A DNA stretch of 64,000 nucleotides from Cellvibrio fontiphilus (lineage in GTDB: Bacteria; Pseudomonadota; Gammaproteobacteria; Pseudomonadales; Cellvibrionaceae). Positions 34,593-43,252 of the stretch are shown here, one piece after another. The first letter of the stretch is position 1, and every line of letters begins with the position of its first letter. The notes under the pieces were generated by a model. It did not search any database and had not been told where the DNA came from. It was given only the letters and a program-made list of their open reading frames with translations. The position numbers and the translations under genes were made by a program. The DNA is taken from assembly GCF_035317345.1 (NCBI RefSeq), contig NZ_JAYKTU010000001.1; one strand, 5' to 3'.

Positions 34593-34668
34593 CAAGTTAC
34601 CCCTCACCAACCAATTTACCTCCTACTAAACAATTTACCTCCTACTAAACAATTTACCTTCTCCTAAA
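34593..34668. repeat. Four tandem 19-bp repeats upstream of ppk
   Basis: Copies begin at 34593, 34612, 34631 and 34650. The middle two are identical (CAATTTACCTCCTACTAAA), the fourth differs at two positions, and the first is diverged. The array ends about 50 bases before the PHO box. Confidence 0.85.
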
Positions 34669-34716
34669 CAACGGCCTGCCCAGACAAAACTTTGCTAGTG
34701 TTAGCTATAACAACCG

Positions 34717-34749
34717 CTGTCTTATTTTTGTCACATAACTGACATAATC
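34717..34749 (+). promoter_or_regulatory. PHO box with three 11-bp units; ppk promoter
   Basis: Tandem units CTGTCTTATTT, TTGTCACATAA and CTGACATAATC. The first 18 bases match the PhoB consensus CTGTCATAWAWCTGTCAY at 15 positions. A -10-like CATAAT (34743-34748) follows, which would place the transcript start near 34755. PhoB control of ppk under phosphate limitation is inferred; phoBR lies at 56-58 kb. Confidence 0.65.
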
Positions 34750-34786
34750 TGATGAGATCTTTTTCGCGCCACATGAATCGGGTTAC

Positions 34787-34790
34787 GAGG
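34787..34790 (+). promoter_or_regulatory. Ribosome binding site that sets the ppk start
   Basis: GAGG, six bases before the GTG at 34797. The in-frame ATGs at 34752 and 34773 have no Shine-Dalgarno, and 34752 would lie before the predicted transcript start. Confidence 0.6.
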
Positions 34791-34796
34791 TACAAG

Positions 34797-36860
34797 GTGG
34801 ATAACGCCTATTTCAATCGCGAGCTGAGCCTGCTCGAATTCAACAAACGGGTTTTACATCAAGCCTATAACCGCAGTTTGCCACTGCTGGAGCGGCTGCG
34901 ATTTTTGTGTATTTTTTCCACCAACCTCGATGAGTTTTTTGAAGTGCGGGTGGGCGGTTTGGTGGAGATTCTCGAACTCAACGCACCGCCGACACAAGGG
35001 CCGGATGGCCTGACGCAACTGCAAACGCTGAGTGAAATTTCGCTGCGCGCGCATCAATTGGTGGATGAGCAATATCGCATCCTGAACGATGAAATAGTCC
35101 CACTGCTGCGCGATAACCATATCCGTATCCTGCGTCGCGATGAGTGGAATCAGGAGCAAATCCTCTATTTAAAACAAGTTTTTCTCTCTGAAGTCTTGCC
35201 GGTGCTCAGCCCCATAGGCCTTGACCCAGCGCACCCTTTTCCGCGCATCCTGAACAAGAGTCTGAATTTTATTGTGCGTCTGGATGGCAAAGACGCGTTT
35301 GGCCGCAATTCCGGCCGCGCCATTGTGCAAGTGCCGCGCTCGCTGCCACACATCATTGAGCTGCCCAAAGAATTGGCCGAAGGTGGCCGCGCCTTTGCGT
35401 TTGTCTCCTCCATCATTCATTTTTTTATGGGCGAGATTTTTGTCGGCATGACGGTGGTGGAAAGTTACCAATTCCGCCTCACCCGCAATTCCGACATTTT
35501 CCTCGACGAAGAAGAGACCGACGATCTGCTGCGTGCGGTGCAAGGTGAACTGGCTTATCGCCAATACGGCGATGAAGTGCGCCTGGAAATTGCCGATACC
35601 TGCCCTGCGGAATTGGAGCAATTTTTATTGCAGCGCTGTGAAATTAAAGAGCGCGATTTGTATCGGATCAACGGCCCGGTCAACCTCAACCGCTTTGCCG
35701 ATCTGTTTGAATTAATTAAAACCCCGGATTACTACTTCAAACCGTTTGTACAGGCTATGCCCAAGCTGCCCAAACGCAGCAACTCCTATTTTGAAGTCTT
35801 GCAAAAACAGGATTTATTGCTGCATCACCCCTTTGATTCCTTTCAATGTGTGGTGGATTTTTTGCGCGAAGCTGCAGCCGACCCGCAAGTATTAGCGATT
35901 AAACAAACACTCTATCGCACCGGCTCCAATTCACCGATTGTGGATGCACTGGTTGCCGCCGCCAAAGCCGGCAAGGAAGTGACTGCGATTGTGGAATTGC
36001 GCGCGCGTTTTGATGAAGAGCAAAACGTCGCCCTCGCCGAGCGCCTGCAGCGTTTTGGTATTCACGTAATTTACGGCGTAGTGGGTTTTAAAACCCACGC
36101 CAAAATGATTTTGGTGGCGCGCCGCGAAAACGCCAAGTTGCGCTACTACGTACATTTGGGCACCGGCAACTATCACCCGCGCACCAGTAAAATTTATACC
36201 GACTATGGCCTGCTAACCTGCGACAAAGAATTAGGCGAGGATGTCTACCGCGTATTCCTGCAGTTATCCAGCATGGGTAAAGCCTCCAAAATGGACTCGC
36301 TGCTCTACGCGCCGTTTACTCTGCACAAGGGCATGGTGCGGCGGATTCGCAGCGAAAAAGAAAATGCCGAACAGGGCAAACCGGCACATATCATCGCCAA
36401 AATGAATTCGCTGTACGATGAAGAATTGGTCAATGAACTTTATGCCGCGTCACAAGCCGGCGTAAAAATCGATTTGATTGTGCGTGGCGTTTGCCAATTG
36501 CGGCCGGGGGTAGAAGGCTTGTCGGAGAACATCCAGGTGCGCTCCATTATCGGCCGCTTTTTGGAACACCACCGTGTGTTTTATTTTGAAAACAACGGCA
36601 ACCCGGAACTCTACTGCTCAAGCGCCGACTGGATGGTGCGCAACATGTTCCATCGTGTAGAGACCTGTTTTCCCATCAAACACAAAAAAATCCGCGACCG
36701 TATTTTGGAAGACCTGGATTTATACCTGCGCGACAATACCCACGCCTGGATCTTGCAGCCGGATGGCAGCTACACCCCAAGCCAACCCAAGCAGGATGAA
36801 GAGGCGATTGATGCACAGGCGATTTTGCTAGAGCGCTGGTCGGCGCATATTGGGAGTTGA
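34797..36860 (+). CDS. ppk: Polyphosphate kinase 1
   Basis: Membrane-associated enzyme that polymerises ATP gamma-phosphate into polyphosphate. A GTG start gives 687 aa (E. coli 688) and begins VDNAYFNRELSLLEFNKRVL, aligning with the normal PPK1 N-terminus. The frame is open to an ATG 15 codons earlier. PPK1 blocks seen: STNLDEFFEVRVGGL near 45-60, the catalytic histidine region VGFKTHAKMILV near 430-441, YVHLGTGNYHPRTSKIYTDYGLLT, and the second histidine region IGRFLEHHRVFYFEN near 580. Preceded by a PHO box and followed by a terminator; ppx is convergent beyond ddl. Confidence 0.95.
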   Translation: MDNAYFNRELSLLEFNKRVLHQAYNRSLPLLERLRFLCIFSTNLDEFFEVRVGGLVEILELNAPPTQGPDGLTQLQTLSEISLRAHQLVDEQYRILNDEIVPLLRDNHIRILRRDEWNQEQILYLKQVFLSEVLPVLSPIGLDPAHPFPRILNKSLNFIVRLDGKDAFGRNSGRAIVQVPRSLPHIIELPKELAEGGRAFAFVSSIIHFFMGEIFVGMTVVESYQFRLTRNSDIFLDEEETDDLLRAVQGELAYRQYGDEVRLEIADTCPAELEQFLLQRCEIKERDLYRINGPVNLNRFADLFELIKTPDYYFKPFVQAMPKLPKRSNSYFEVLQKQDLLLHHPFDSFQCVVDFLREAAADPQVLAIKQTLYRTGSNSPIVDALVAAAKAGKEVTAIVELRARFDEEQNVALAERLQRFGIHVIYGVVGFKTHAKMILVARRENAKLRYYVHLGTGNYHPRTSKIYTDYGLLTCDKELGEDVYRVFLQLSSMGKASKMDSLLYAPFTLHKGMVRRIRSEKENAEQGKPAHIIAKMNSLYDEELVNELYAASQAGVKIDLIVRGVCQLRPGVEGLSENIQVRSIIGRFLEHHRVFYFENNGNPELYCSSADWMVRNMFHRVETCFPIKHKKIRDRILEDLDLYLRDNTHAWILQPDGSYTPSQPKQDEEAIDAQAILLERWSAHIGS

Positions 36861-36886
36861 GCCCAGATTTACTCTTAAGCACCCTG

Positions 36887-36913
36887 GGCGATGATATTTT
36901 TCCATCGCCTTTT
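36887..36913 (+). terminator. Intrinsic terminator after ppk
   Basis: Stem GGCGATG / CATCGCC (36887-36893 with 36903-36909) and four T residues, 27 bases after the ppk stop. Confidence 0.75.
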
Positions 36914-37113
36914 GGACCCATTCTTGCCAAACACTTTAGCTCAATGCTTACTTTTCCTTCCTTATCTGATTCTCTAAACGACACTTTATAAATCAAAAAA
37001 ACATAACGGCACAAAAATAGCGACTAAAGAAGCGCTTGATTAAGCAGACACTTAAATATCTAATCTACACATTGTTTTACCATCAGATTGGTTACCCAAC
37101 CACAGGATCATCC

Positions 37114-38211
37114 ATGCGCAAAATTCGTGTAGGCATATTATTTGGCGGCAAATCTGCAGAGCATGAAGTTTCTTTGCAATCTGCAAAAAATATTATTGAT
37201 GCAATTGATAAACAAAAGTTTGAATTAACATTATTGGGGATCGATAAGCAAGGCGAATGGCATATCAACGATGCCTCTAATTATTTGGTTAATTCTGACA
37301 ACCCATCATTAATTGCACTTAATCGTTCGAATAAAAATGTCGCTTTGATACCCGGCCAAACCCATCATCAATTAATCGAAAGCCAAAGTGCTTCGGCACT
37401 AATGCAGCTGGATGTTGTGTTCCCAATTGTACATGGCACCATGGGAGAAGATGGCTCACTCCAAGGAATGTTGCGGATGGCCAATATTCCCTGTGTTGGC
37501 AGCGGGGTACTGGGTTCTGCTATCTGTATGGATAAGGATGTCACTAAACGCTTGCTGCGTGATGCGGGACTAAAGGTCGCACCTTTTGTTACCCTGACCC
37601 GTGCAAATCATCACCGGCACAGCTTCGCGAGCATCAGCGAAAGTCTTGGCCTGCCATTATTTATCAAACCTGCTAATCAAGGATCATCAGTGGGGGTTAG
37701 CAAAATAAATACCGAACAGGAATTTACTCAGGCACTCAACCTGGCTTTCAGTTTTGATCATAAAGTATTAGTGGAAGCAGCCATTCCCGGCAGAGAAATA
37801 GAATGCGCCGTTTTAGGTAACGGTGCGCCTAAAGCCAGCGTTTGTGGTGAAATTGTGGTGAACGACGAATTCTATTCCTACGATACAAAATACATCAGTG
37901 AAACTGGCGCACAAGTCGTGGCTCCTGCCAATCTACCCGAAAAAATCAATCACCAAATTCAACAAATCGCCATCCAGACTTTCCAGGTATTAGAGTGCAA
38001 AGGCATGGCGAGAGTGGATGTATTTCTAACCCAAACAGGTGATGTAATTATCAATGAGGTAAATACCTTGCCCGGTTTTACCAACATCAGCATGTACCCA
38101 AAGCTTTGGCAAGCCAGCGGCCTTAGCTATAAAGAATTAATTACCACGCTGATAGATCTGGCATTAGAGCAGCATCGGCAGGATCAACAACTGCAGAGCT
38201 CCGTGAGGTAA
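37114..38211 (+). CDS. ddlA: D-alanine--D-alanine ligase (ATP-grasp)
   Basis: Joins two D-alanines for peptidoglycan synthesis. It is 365 aa, the DdlA length (E. coli DdlA 364). Visible: VGILFGGKSAEHEVSLQSAKNI at the N-terminus, the HGTMGEDGSLQGML loop, FIKPANQGSSVGVSK, and the metal-site INEVNTLPGFTNISMYPKLW near the end. AGGA lies nine bases before the ATG at 37114; the frame extends to a TTG at 37036 without support. It is more AT-rich than ppk and ppx, which are usually adjacent, so it was probably inserted here. A second ddl with the mur genes elsewhere is likely. Confidence 0.92.
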   Translation: MRKIRVGILFGGKSAEHEVSLQSAKNIIDAIDKQKFELTLLGIDKQGEWHINDASNYLVNSDNPSLIALNRSNKNVALIPGQTHHQLIESQSASALMQLDVVFPIVHGTMGEDGSLQGMLRMANIPCVGSGVLGSAICMDKDVTKRLLRDAGLKVAPFVTLTRANHHRHSFASISESLGLPLFIKPANQGSSVGVSKINTEQEFTQALNLAFSFDHKVLVEAAIPGREIECAVLGNGAPKASVCGEIVVNDEFYSYDTKYISETGAQVVAPANLPEKINHQIQQIAIQTFQVLECKGMARVDVFLTQTGDVIINEVNTLPGFTNISMYPKLWQASGLSYKELITTLIDLALEQHRQDQQLQSSVR

Positions 38212-38224
38212 ATTCACAGTAAAA

Positions 38225-39730
38225 CTAAATACCAATCACCGCGAGCTCATAATTTATATCCCCCAAATGCCGCTGCTCGGCTTCCAAATCCGCTTGGGTT
38301 AGTGGGTGTTGTTGCAACCAGGTTTGAGGGAGCGACAGGTTTATTTTTTTATCTTCTGCCTGCAACTTGATTGTTGGTAAACCCTCCTTGATTCGGCCGC
38401 GATGAAAAATTGCCGCAAGGCGCAACACAATGGCAAGACGCACCAAATCATTATTCTCGAGTGGAAAATTTTTAGCGGGAAAACGTTTGCGATGGGCGAG
38501 CACCAAAGCGGCTAGCTGTGACTGCTCCGCGCGCGAACAACCGGCGAGATCTACGTTTTGCACTATGTAGGCGGAATGTTTGTGATAGTCGCTATGCGCT
38601 ATGTCCAAACCAACCTGATACAAACGCGCAGCCCAACCTAATAATTTATTGGCATCGTTTGCGCTTAATTGCCAGGTATTTGCGACCTGCGCTAATAAAT
38701 GCAACGCGGTTTGCTCCACCGCTGCGGCCTTTTCCATGTTCACATGAAAGCGCTGGGCGAGGGCGTCCACGCTGGCCTGGCGAATATCGTGATTTTCCAA
38801 ACGGCCTTTTTGATCAAACAACAAACCTTCGCGTAGCGCCCAATCCGATGCAATCATGGCATGCAGTTGCAGGGCTTCAAACAGCGCACGTAATACTATG
38901 GCGCCGCCTAAAAACACCGGTTTGCGATCTTCCGATAAACCGGGCATATCCAGATCCAATTTTCCCTGATCCAAATAGCGCGCAATAATTTTATCGAGCG
39001 ATGTGGCTGTAATGCTGCCGTCACTCCAACCATTGGCTTCACACACTTTGGCAACAGCTTTGATGCTGCCGGAAGCACCGAGCACCTGCTGCCAGCCGCG
39101 CTCAATAAATTCATCTTTCACTGGCTGCAATTCTTGCAGGCAGGCAATCAGCGCTTTGGTAATCGCTTTTTCACTCACTTTGCCATCGCTAAAAAATTGT
39201 TTGGTTATGGCGACGCACCCCATATTCAAACTTTCTTTGAGCTTGGGTGACATGCCCTCACCTAAAATAATTTCGGTGCTGCCCCCGCCAATATCCATAA
39301 CAATACGGTTGCCATCAGTAGGTGCTATGGACTGGGCGACGCCCAAATAAATCAAGCGCGCCTCTTCATCACCGGAAATAATTTCTACCGGATGCCCCAA
39401 ACGCGCCTCGGCCGCTGAGATAAATTCACCGGCATCGTTAATACTGCGCAGCGTTTTGGTTCCCACAATACGCACACTGCGCGATGGATAAGCACGTAAA
39501 CATTCACCGAAACGCTCAAGGCAGGCGAGAGCGCGCTCGCTGGCGTCTTTGCTCAAACTGCCGTCGGCCTGCAAGCCAAAACCCAAACGCACCGGTTCGC
39601 GCAAACGATCAAGCAGAGTGAGTTGTCCATTGTCCCAACGCGCCACAATCATATGAAAGCTGTTGGAACCCAAATCAACGGCGGCAATATGACTAGCTGC
39701 TGTTTCAGGACTGGAAGACAAATTAAACAT
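38225..39730 (-). CDS. ppx: Exopolyphosphatase / guanosine pentaphosphate phosphatase
   Basis: Releases phosphate from polyphosphate ends; the family also converts pppGpp to ppGpp. It is 501 aa, with the actin-like fold signature AAVDLGSNSFHMIVARW near 16-32, VDIGGGSTEIILGEG-type block (IVMDIGGGSTEI) near 142-153, and a C-terminal HD-like helical region. It is convergent to ppk, as in Pseudomonas, with ddlA between them. No strong Shine-Dalgarno is visible. Together with ppk and spoT in this window it covers polyphosphate and alarmone turnover. Confidence 0.95.
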   Translation of the reverse strand: MFNLSSSPETAASHIAAVDLGSNSFHMIVARWDNGQLTLLDRLREPVRLGFGLQADGSLSKDASERALACLERFGECLRAYPSRSVRIVGTKTLRSINDAGEFISAAEARLGHPVEIISGDEEARLIYLGVAQSIAPTDGNRIVMDIGGGSTEIILGEGMSPKLKESLNMGCVAITKQFFSDGKVSEKAITKALIACLQELQPVKDEFIERGWQQVLGASGSIKAVAKVCEANGWSDGSITATSLDKIIARYLDQGKLDLDMPGLSEDRKPVFLGGAIVLRALFEALQLHAMIASDWALREGLLFDQKGRLENHDIRQASVDALAQRFHVNMEKAAAVEQTALHLLAQVANTWQLSANDANKLLGWAARLYQVGLDIAHSDYHKHSAYIVQNVDLAGCSRAEQSQLAALVLAHRKRFPAKNFPLENNDLVRLAIVLRLAAIFHRGRIKEGLPTIKLQAEDKKINLSLPQTWLQQHPLTQADLEAEQRHLGDINYELAVIGI

Positions 39731-39841
39731 CGGGCATTCCCCTTTTCCGCATCCGGGGTGAATTGAAATATTTGTCGCAGGTTACAATTTTCCACAACCC
39801 ATGCCCAGCATTTCGCGACGTTGAAAAATAGCACGCAATAA

Positions 39842-39871
39842 AAAAGGCAATCACCGGAGTGATTGCCTTTT
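39842..39871 (-). terminator. Intrinsic terminator after secB
   Basis: Perfect 13-bp stem AAAAGGCAATCAC / GTGATTGCCTTTT (39842-39854 with 39859-39871), loop CGGA, between the secB stop and the ppx start. It ends the rhodanese-grxC-secB transcript. Confidence 0.92.
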
Positions 39872-39891
39872 GGGAAAATCCAGAGCCTGAA

Positions 39892-40407
39892 TTAATTAAT
39901 TGCTTCGCTCGGTGCTGGATTCGCCTGGGCTTGCTGTTGTTGGGCTTGTTGCTGCGCCGCAGTAACGGCTTGCACAAACACCGCATCAAAATTAATTGGT
40001 GGCAACATTAAAGGTGGAAAGCTGCCGCGCCCCAAAATTCCATCTACCGCTTCGCGCGCGTAGGGGAACAAAATTTGTGGACAAGCGGTATTGATCAGCT
40101 GGGTCACCGCCGGACCTTCAATGCCGGAAATGGCAAACAGGCCAGCTTGTTTTACTTCCACCAAAAATACTGCACGATCTTCCAGGCGGGCGGTGATGGT
40201 GAGCAGTAACACCACCTCAAACAAGCCGTCTTCAATTGGATTGGCCTGAATATTCAGATCCTGTTGAATATTGGGTTTGTAGGCTTTGGTAAAAGCCTCT
40301 GGGCCCATTGGCGTTTCAAATGAAATGTCTTTCAGGTAGATACGTTGAATCGCAAATACCGGGCCTTTTGCGCCCTCTGCTGCAGCTTGTTGATTATTTT
40401 CAGACAT
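39892..40407 (-). CDS. secB: Protein-export chaperone SecB
   Basis: Tetrameric cytosolic chaperone that keeps precursor proteins unfolded for SecA. It is 171 aa (E. coli 155), with FAIQRIYLKDISFETPMGPEAF at the N-terminus, EDRAVFLVEVKQAGLFAI, CPQILFPYAREAVDGILGRGSFPPLMLPPINFDAVF, and a Gln/Ala-rich C-terminal tail (about 150-165). It is the third gene of yibN-grxC-secB; the E. coli partner gpsA is absent. Confidence 0.95.
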   Translation of the reverse strand: MSENNQQAAAEGAKGPVFAIQRIYLKDISFETPMGPEAFTKAYKPNIQQDLNIQANPIEDGLFEVVLLLTITARLEDRAVFLVEVKQAGLFAISGIEGPAVTQLINTACPQILFPYAREAVDGILGRGSFPPLMLPPINFDAVFVQAVTAAQQQAQQQQAQANPAPSEAIN

Positions 40408-40466
40408 AGTGAACTCGACTTGGTGGTATTAATATTTACGTTTTGATTAAAAATGCTTGCGCTTGG

Positions 40467-40724
40467 TCACGCTTGGGCGAGGAGCGCATCCAGCTTGCCG
40501 GCCTTGTCCAGCGCCCAGAGGTCAGTGAATCCACCGACATGGAATTCGCCAATCCAAATTTGCGGCACGGTGCGCTGGCCACTTTTTTCCATCATTTCCT
40601 GACGCAACTGGGGTTGGCTGTCCACGCGAATTTCTTCCACTGCCACACCTTTTTGCGCCAATAATTTCTTGGCGTTCACACAGTAGGGGCATACTGCCGT
40701 GGTGTACATAATCACTTGGGCCAT
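40467..40724 (-). CDS. grxC: Glutaredoxin 3
   Basis: Small glutathione-dependent thiol oxidoreductase, 85 aa (E. coli 83). The dithiol active site CPYC is at 12-15, with VPQIWIGEFHVGG (cis-proline loop and glutathione contacts) near 53-65. GGAG lies six bases before the ATG. It sits between a rhodanese-fold protein and secB in conserved order. Confidence 0.95.
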   Translation of the reverse strand: MAQVIMYTTAVCPYCVNAKKLLAQKGVAVEEIRVDSQPQLRQEMMEKSGQRTVPQIWIGEFHVGGFTDLWALDKAGKLDALLAQA

Positions 40725-40761
40725 AACAACTCCAATTACTCAGTGAAAAAATAGCAAAGGT

Positions 40762-41175
40762 TTATTTACCTTTTACCAACGGCAGGCTCTGTGCCTGCCA
40801 CTCGGCGATGCCACCGCCTAAACGGCGCACATCAAAACCTTCTTTCCCCAGAAAACGACCGACAGCACCGGCATGCTGGCCAAGTTTGTCGACCAACACG
40901 ATAGTTTTGTCCTTGTAGGCGGCAATCTCGGTGGACTCCTTACTGAGTTTGGCGTAAGGCACGTTGATCGCACCGACTATGTGGCCGGCTTTGAATTCTG
41001 CGCTATCGCGCAAGTCCACCAACACTGCCGAACCCTGATTGACCAAACGCGTGACCTCATGGGGCGATACCGGACGGCCACTTTTGATGCGATCACGCCA
41101 CATGTAGAGATAAATAAGCACAATCAGGGTGGTGACCAGCAACCACTCTTGGGTAATAAATACAATAAAGTCCAC
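40762..41175 (-). CDS. yibN: Membrane-anchored rhodanese-fold protein lacking the catalytic Cys
   Basis: 137-aa protein with an N-terminal membrane helix (about 8-25) and a cytosolic rhodanese domain (VDLRDSAEFKAGHIVGAINVPY near 52-73). The active-site loop reads VLVDKLGQHAGAVG: the persulfide-forming cysteine is replaced, and the protein contains no cysteine at all. Sulfurtransferase activity is therefore unlikely; a binding or scaffold role is more probable. The start codon is GTG. Position beside grxC-secB matches E. coli yibN. Confidence 0.8.
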   Translation of the reverse strand: MDFIVFITQEWLLVTTLIVLIYLYMWRDRIKSGRPVSPHEVTRLVNQGSAVLVDLRDSAEFKAGHIVGAINVPYAKLSKESTEIAAYKDKTIVLVDKLGQHAGAVGRFLGKEGFDVRRLGGGIAEWQAQSLPLVKGK

Positions 41176-41490
41176 AGTACTCTGCCTTTTACTTGCTTTT
41201 GGATAGGTTTTGTTGCGCGACCGTCACAACGAAGTGGGGGCATACCCGGGGATTTCAATACAGCTTCTGCACTGAACAACCACAGGCACAAGCGCACAGG
41301 CGGCGACAAGGCGCCGGAGTATACACGATTGACCGGCTGTTAGCCGTTGCGTCCAGCCGGCAATAACACCTGAACAACCTCGCGACAACAAAAAAGGCCG
41401 GCGCGGGTTATAGCCAAATTGTAGGCGCTGGATAGCATGTTTTTGCATAGAGTTAACACGCCCAACCCGCTAGAATACGCCCCATTAACG
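41176..41490. other. Divergent intergenic region, no gene seen
   Basis: Spacer between the rhodanese gene (minus) and the gpmI leader. No frame with family features and no RNA gene recognised. It should contain promoters for both directions. TAGAAT at about 41473 is a possible -10 for gpmI, without a convincing -35. Confidence 0.5.
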
Positions 41491-41548
41491 CACCGGCTGT
41501 AAGGGTGCGCCGCCCGATACGGCGATAGGGCACTTCTACCCTGTCGCC
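41491..41548 (+). promoter_or_regulatory. Two consecutive hairpins in the gpmI leader
   Basis: CGCACC / GGTGCG (41491-41496 with 41506-41511) and GGCGATAGGG / CCCTGTCGCC (41521-41530 with 41539-41548, one G-U pair). The second ends 40 bases before the ATG. No T-run follows. Confidence 0.4.
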
Positions 41549-41588
41549 TTGACCGATTTCCTGTTCATCCGACTCCTGGAACTGATTT

Positions 41589-43133
41589 ATGAGCGCTAAA
41601 AAACCTGTCGTGTTGTTGATTCTCGATGGCTACGGTTACTCTGAAAAAACCAAGTACAACGCCATAGCGGCGGCGCACAAGCCGGTTTTTGACAAACTCT
41701 GGGCCAACAATCCCAAAAGCCTGATTGAAACCTCTGGTATGGCCGTAGGCCTGCCGGAAGGTCAAATGGGTAACAGTGAGGTTGGCCATATGACGTTGGG
41801 TGCCGGCCGTGTGGTCTATCAAAGTTTTACCCGCATCAACAAAGCCATTAGCGATGGCGATTTTTTTACCAATCCGGTTTATGTGGAAGCCATAGACTCC
41901 GCGATCAAAAATGATAAAGCGGTGCATATTCTCGGCCTGCTCTCTGAGGGTGGTGTACACAGCCATGAAGACCATATTTACGCCATGATGCGTATGGCGG
42001 TGCAACGCGGCGCACAAAAGGTCTATTTGCACGCCTTTTTGGATGGCCGCGATACCGCCCCGCGCAGTGCAGAAAAATCGCTGCAAAAAGCCCAGGATTT
42101 ATTCGCCCAGCTGGGTGTTGGTCGCATAGCGTCGATTGTGGGCCGCTACTTTGCGCTGGATCGCGACAATCGCTGGGATCGCGTTAAAGCGGCTTACGAT
42201 GTGATGGTCACTGGCGATGCCGAATACGATGCAATCACCGCTGTAGACGGTTTAAAAGCCGCTTACGAGCGCGGTGAAAATGACGAGTTTGTCAAAGCGA
42301 CCGTGATCTGCGCCGAAGAGGAAGAAGTGGCCACCATTAATGATGGCGACTCGGTAATTTTTATGAATTTCCGCCCTGACCGCGCGCGCGAAATTACCAA
42401 TGCACTGATCGGTGAAGACTTCACCGGTTTTGAACGCGAGCTGCACCCGAACATCGCCCACTTTGTGCAAACCACCGAGTACGCTTCCAGCATCAAGGCA
42501 CCTATCGCCTTCCCACCGGAAGACCTGACCAACTCTTTTGGCGATTACATTTCCAAATTGGGCAAAACCCAGTTGCGCATCGCCGAAACGGAAAAATATG
42601 CCCACGTCACTTTCTTCTTCAATAGCGGCAATGAAGTGGTGTACCAAGGCGAAGACCGTATTTTGGTTCCATCACCGCAAGTAGCAACCTATGACCTGCA
42701 ACCAGAGATGAATGCACCTATCGTGACCGATAAGCTGGTAGAGGCTATAGAATCCGGCAAATACGATGCGATTATCTGCAACTACGCCAACTGCGACATG
42801 GTTGGTCACTCCGGCATTATGGAAGCAGCTACCAAAGCCGTAGAAGCCGTGGACGTTTGCTTGGGAAGAGTATTGGCGGCGGTAGATAAAATAGGTGGTG
42901 AAGCCCTGATCACAGCAGATCACGGCAATGTGGAGGAAATGTTTGACGAAGAGACAGGCCAGCCACACACCCAGCACTCCACCTTGCCGGTACCGTTTAT
43001 TTTCCACAGCCATCGCAAAGGTAGCATTGCACCCGGTGGCTCACTGGCAGACGTTGCGCCCACCATGCTGCATTTGATGGGCTTGCCACAACCCAAAGAA
43101 ATGACCGGTCGCAATTTAATTACCCTCGACTGA
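41589..43133 (+). CDS. gpmI: Cofactor-independent phosphoglycerate mutase
   Basis: Interconverts 3- and 2-phosphoglycerate using two metal ions and a phosphoserine. The 514 aa equal the E. coli length. Metal ligand Asp13 lies in LLILDGYG, the catalytic Ser63 in QMGNSEVGH, and the HDHGN-type phosphatase block ITADHGNVEEM near 440-450. It opens gpmI-envC-ctpA-yibQ, a conserved series. A perfect hairpin GGTTAGCGC / GCGCTAACC (43148-43169) without a T-run follows the stop. Confidence 0.97.
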   Translation: MSAKKPVVLLILDGYGYSEKTKYNAIAAAHKPVFDKLWANNPKSLIETSGMAVGLPEGQMGNSEVGHMTLGAGRVVYQSFTRINKAISDGDFFTNPVYVEAIDSAIKNDKAVHILGLLSEGGVHSHEDHIYAMMRMAVQRGAQKVYLHAFLDGRDTAPRSAEKSLQKAQDLFAQLGVGRIASIVGRYFALDRDNRWDRVKAAYDVMVTGDAEYDAITAVDGLKAAYERGENDEFVKATVICAEEEEVATINDGDSVIFMNFRPDRAREITNALIGEDFTGFERELHPNIAHFVQTTEYASSIKAPIAFPPEDLTNSFGDYISKLGKTQLRIAETEKYAHVTFFFNSGNEVVYQGEDRILVPSPQVATYDLQPEMNAPIVTDKLVEAIESGKYDAIICNYANCDMVGHSGIMEAATKAVEAVDVCLGRVLAAVDKIGGEALITADHGNVEEMFDEETGQPHTQHSTLPVPFIFHSHRKGSIAPGGSLADVAPTMLHLMGLPQPKEMTGRNLITLD

Positions 43134-43252
43134 TTCATTGACAGGCCGGTTAGCGCGCAGGCGCTAACCAGCTCGAATATCGGTTGGACCTGTTGTTGGG
43201 TGTCACTGCGCTCTACACATTTTACGTTTACATTTTCAGACAAATAAAAAAT

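Noticed and set aside
43148..43169. Perfect hairpin after gpmI considered as a terminator
   Set aside because: No T-run follows and envC is close downstream on the same strand, so read-through is likely; mentioned only under gpmI.
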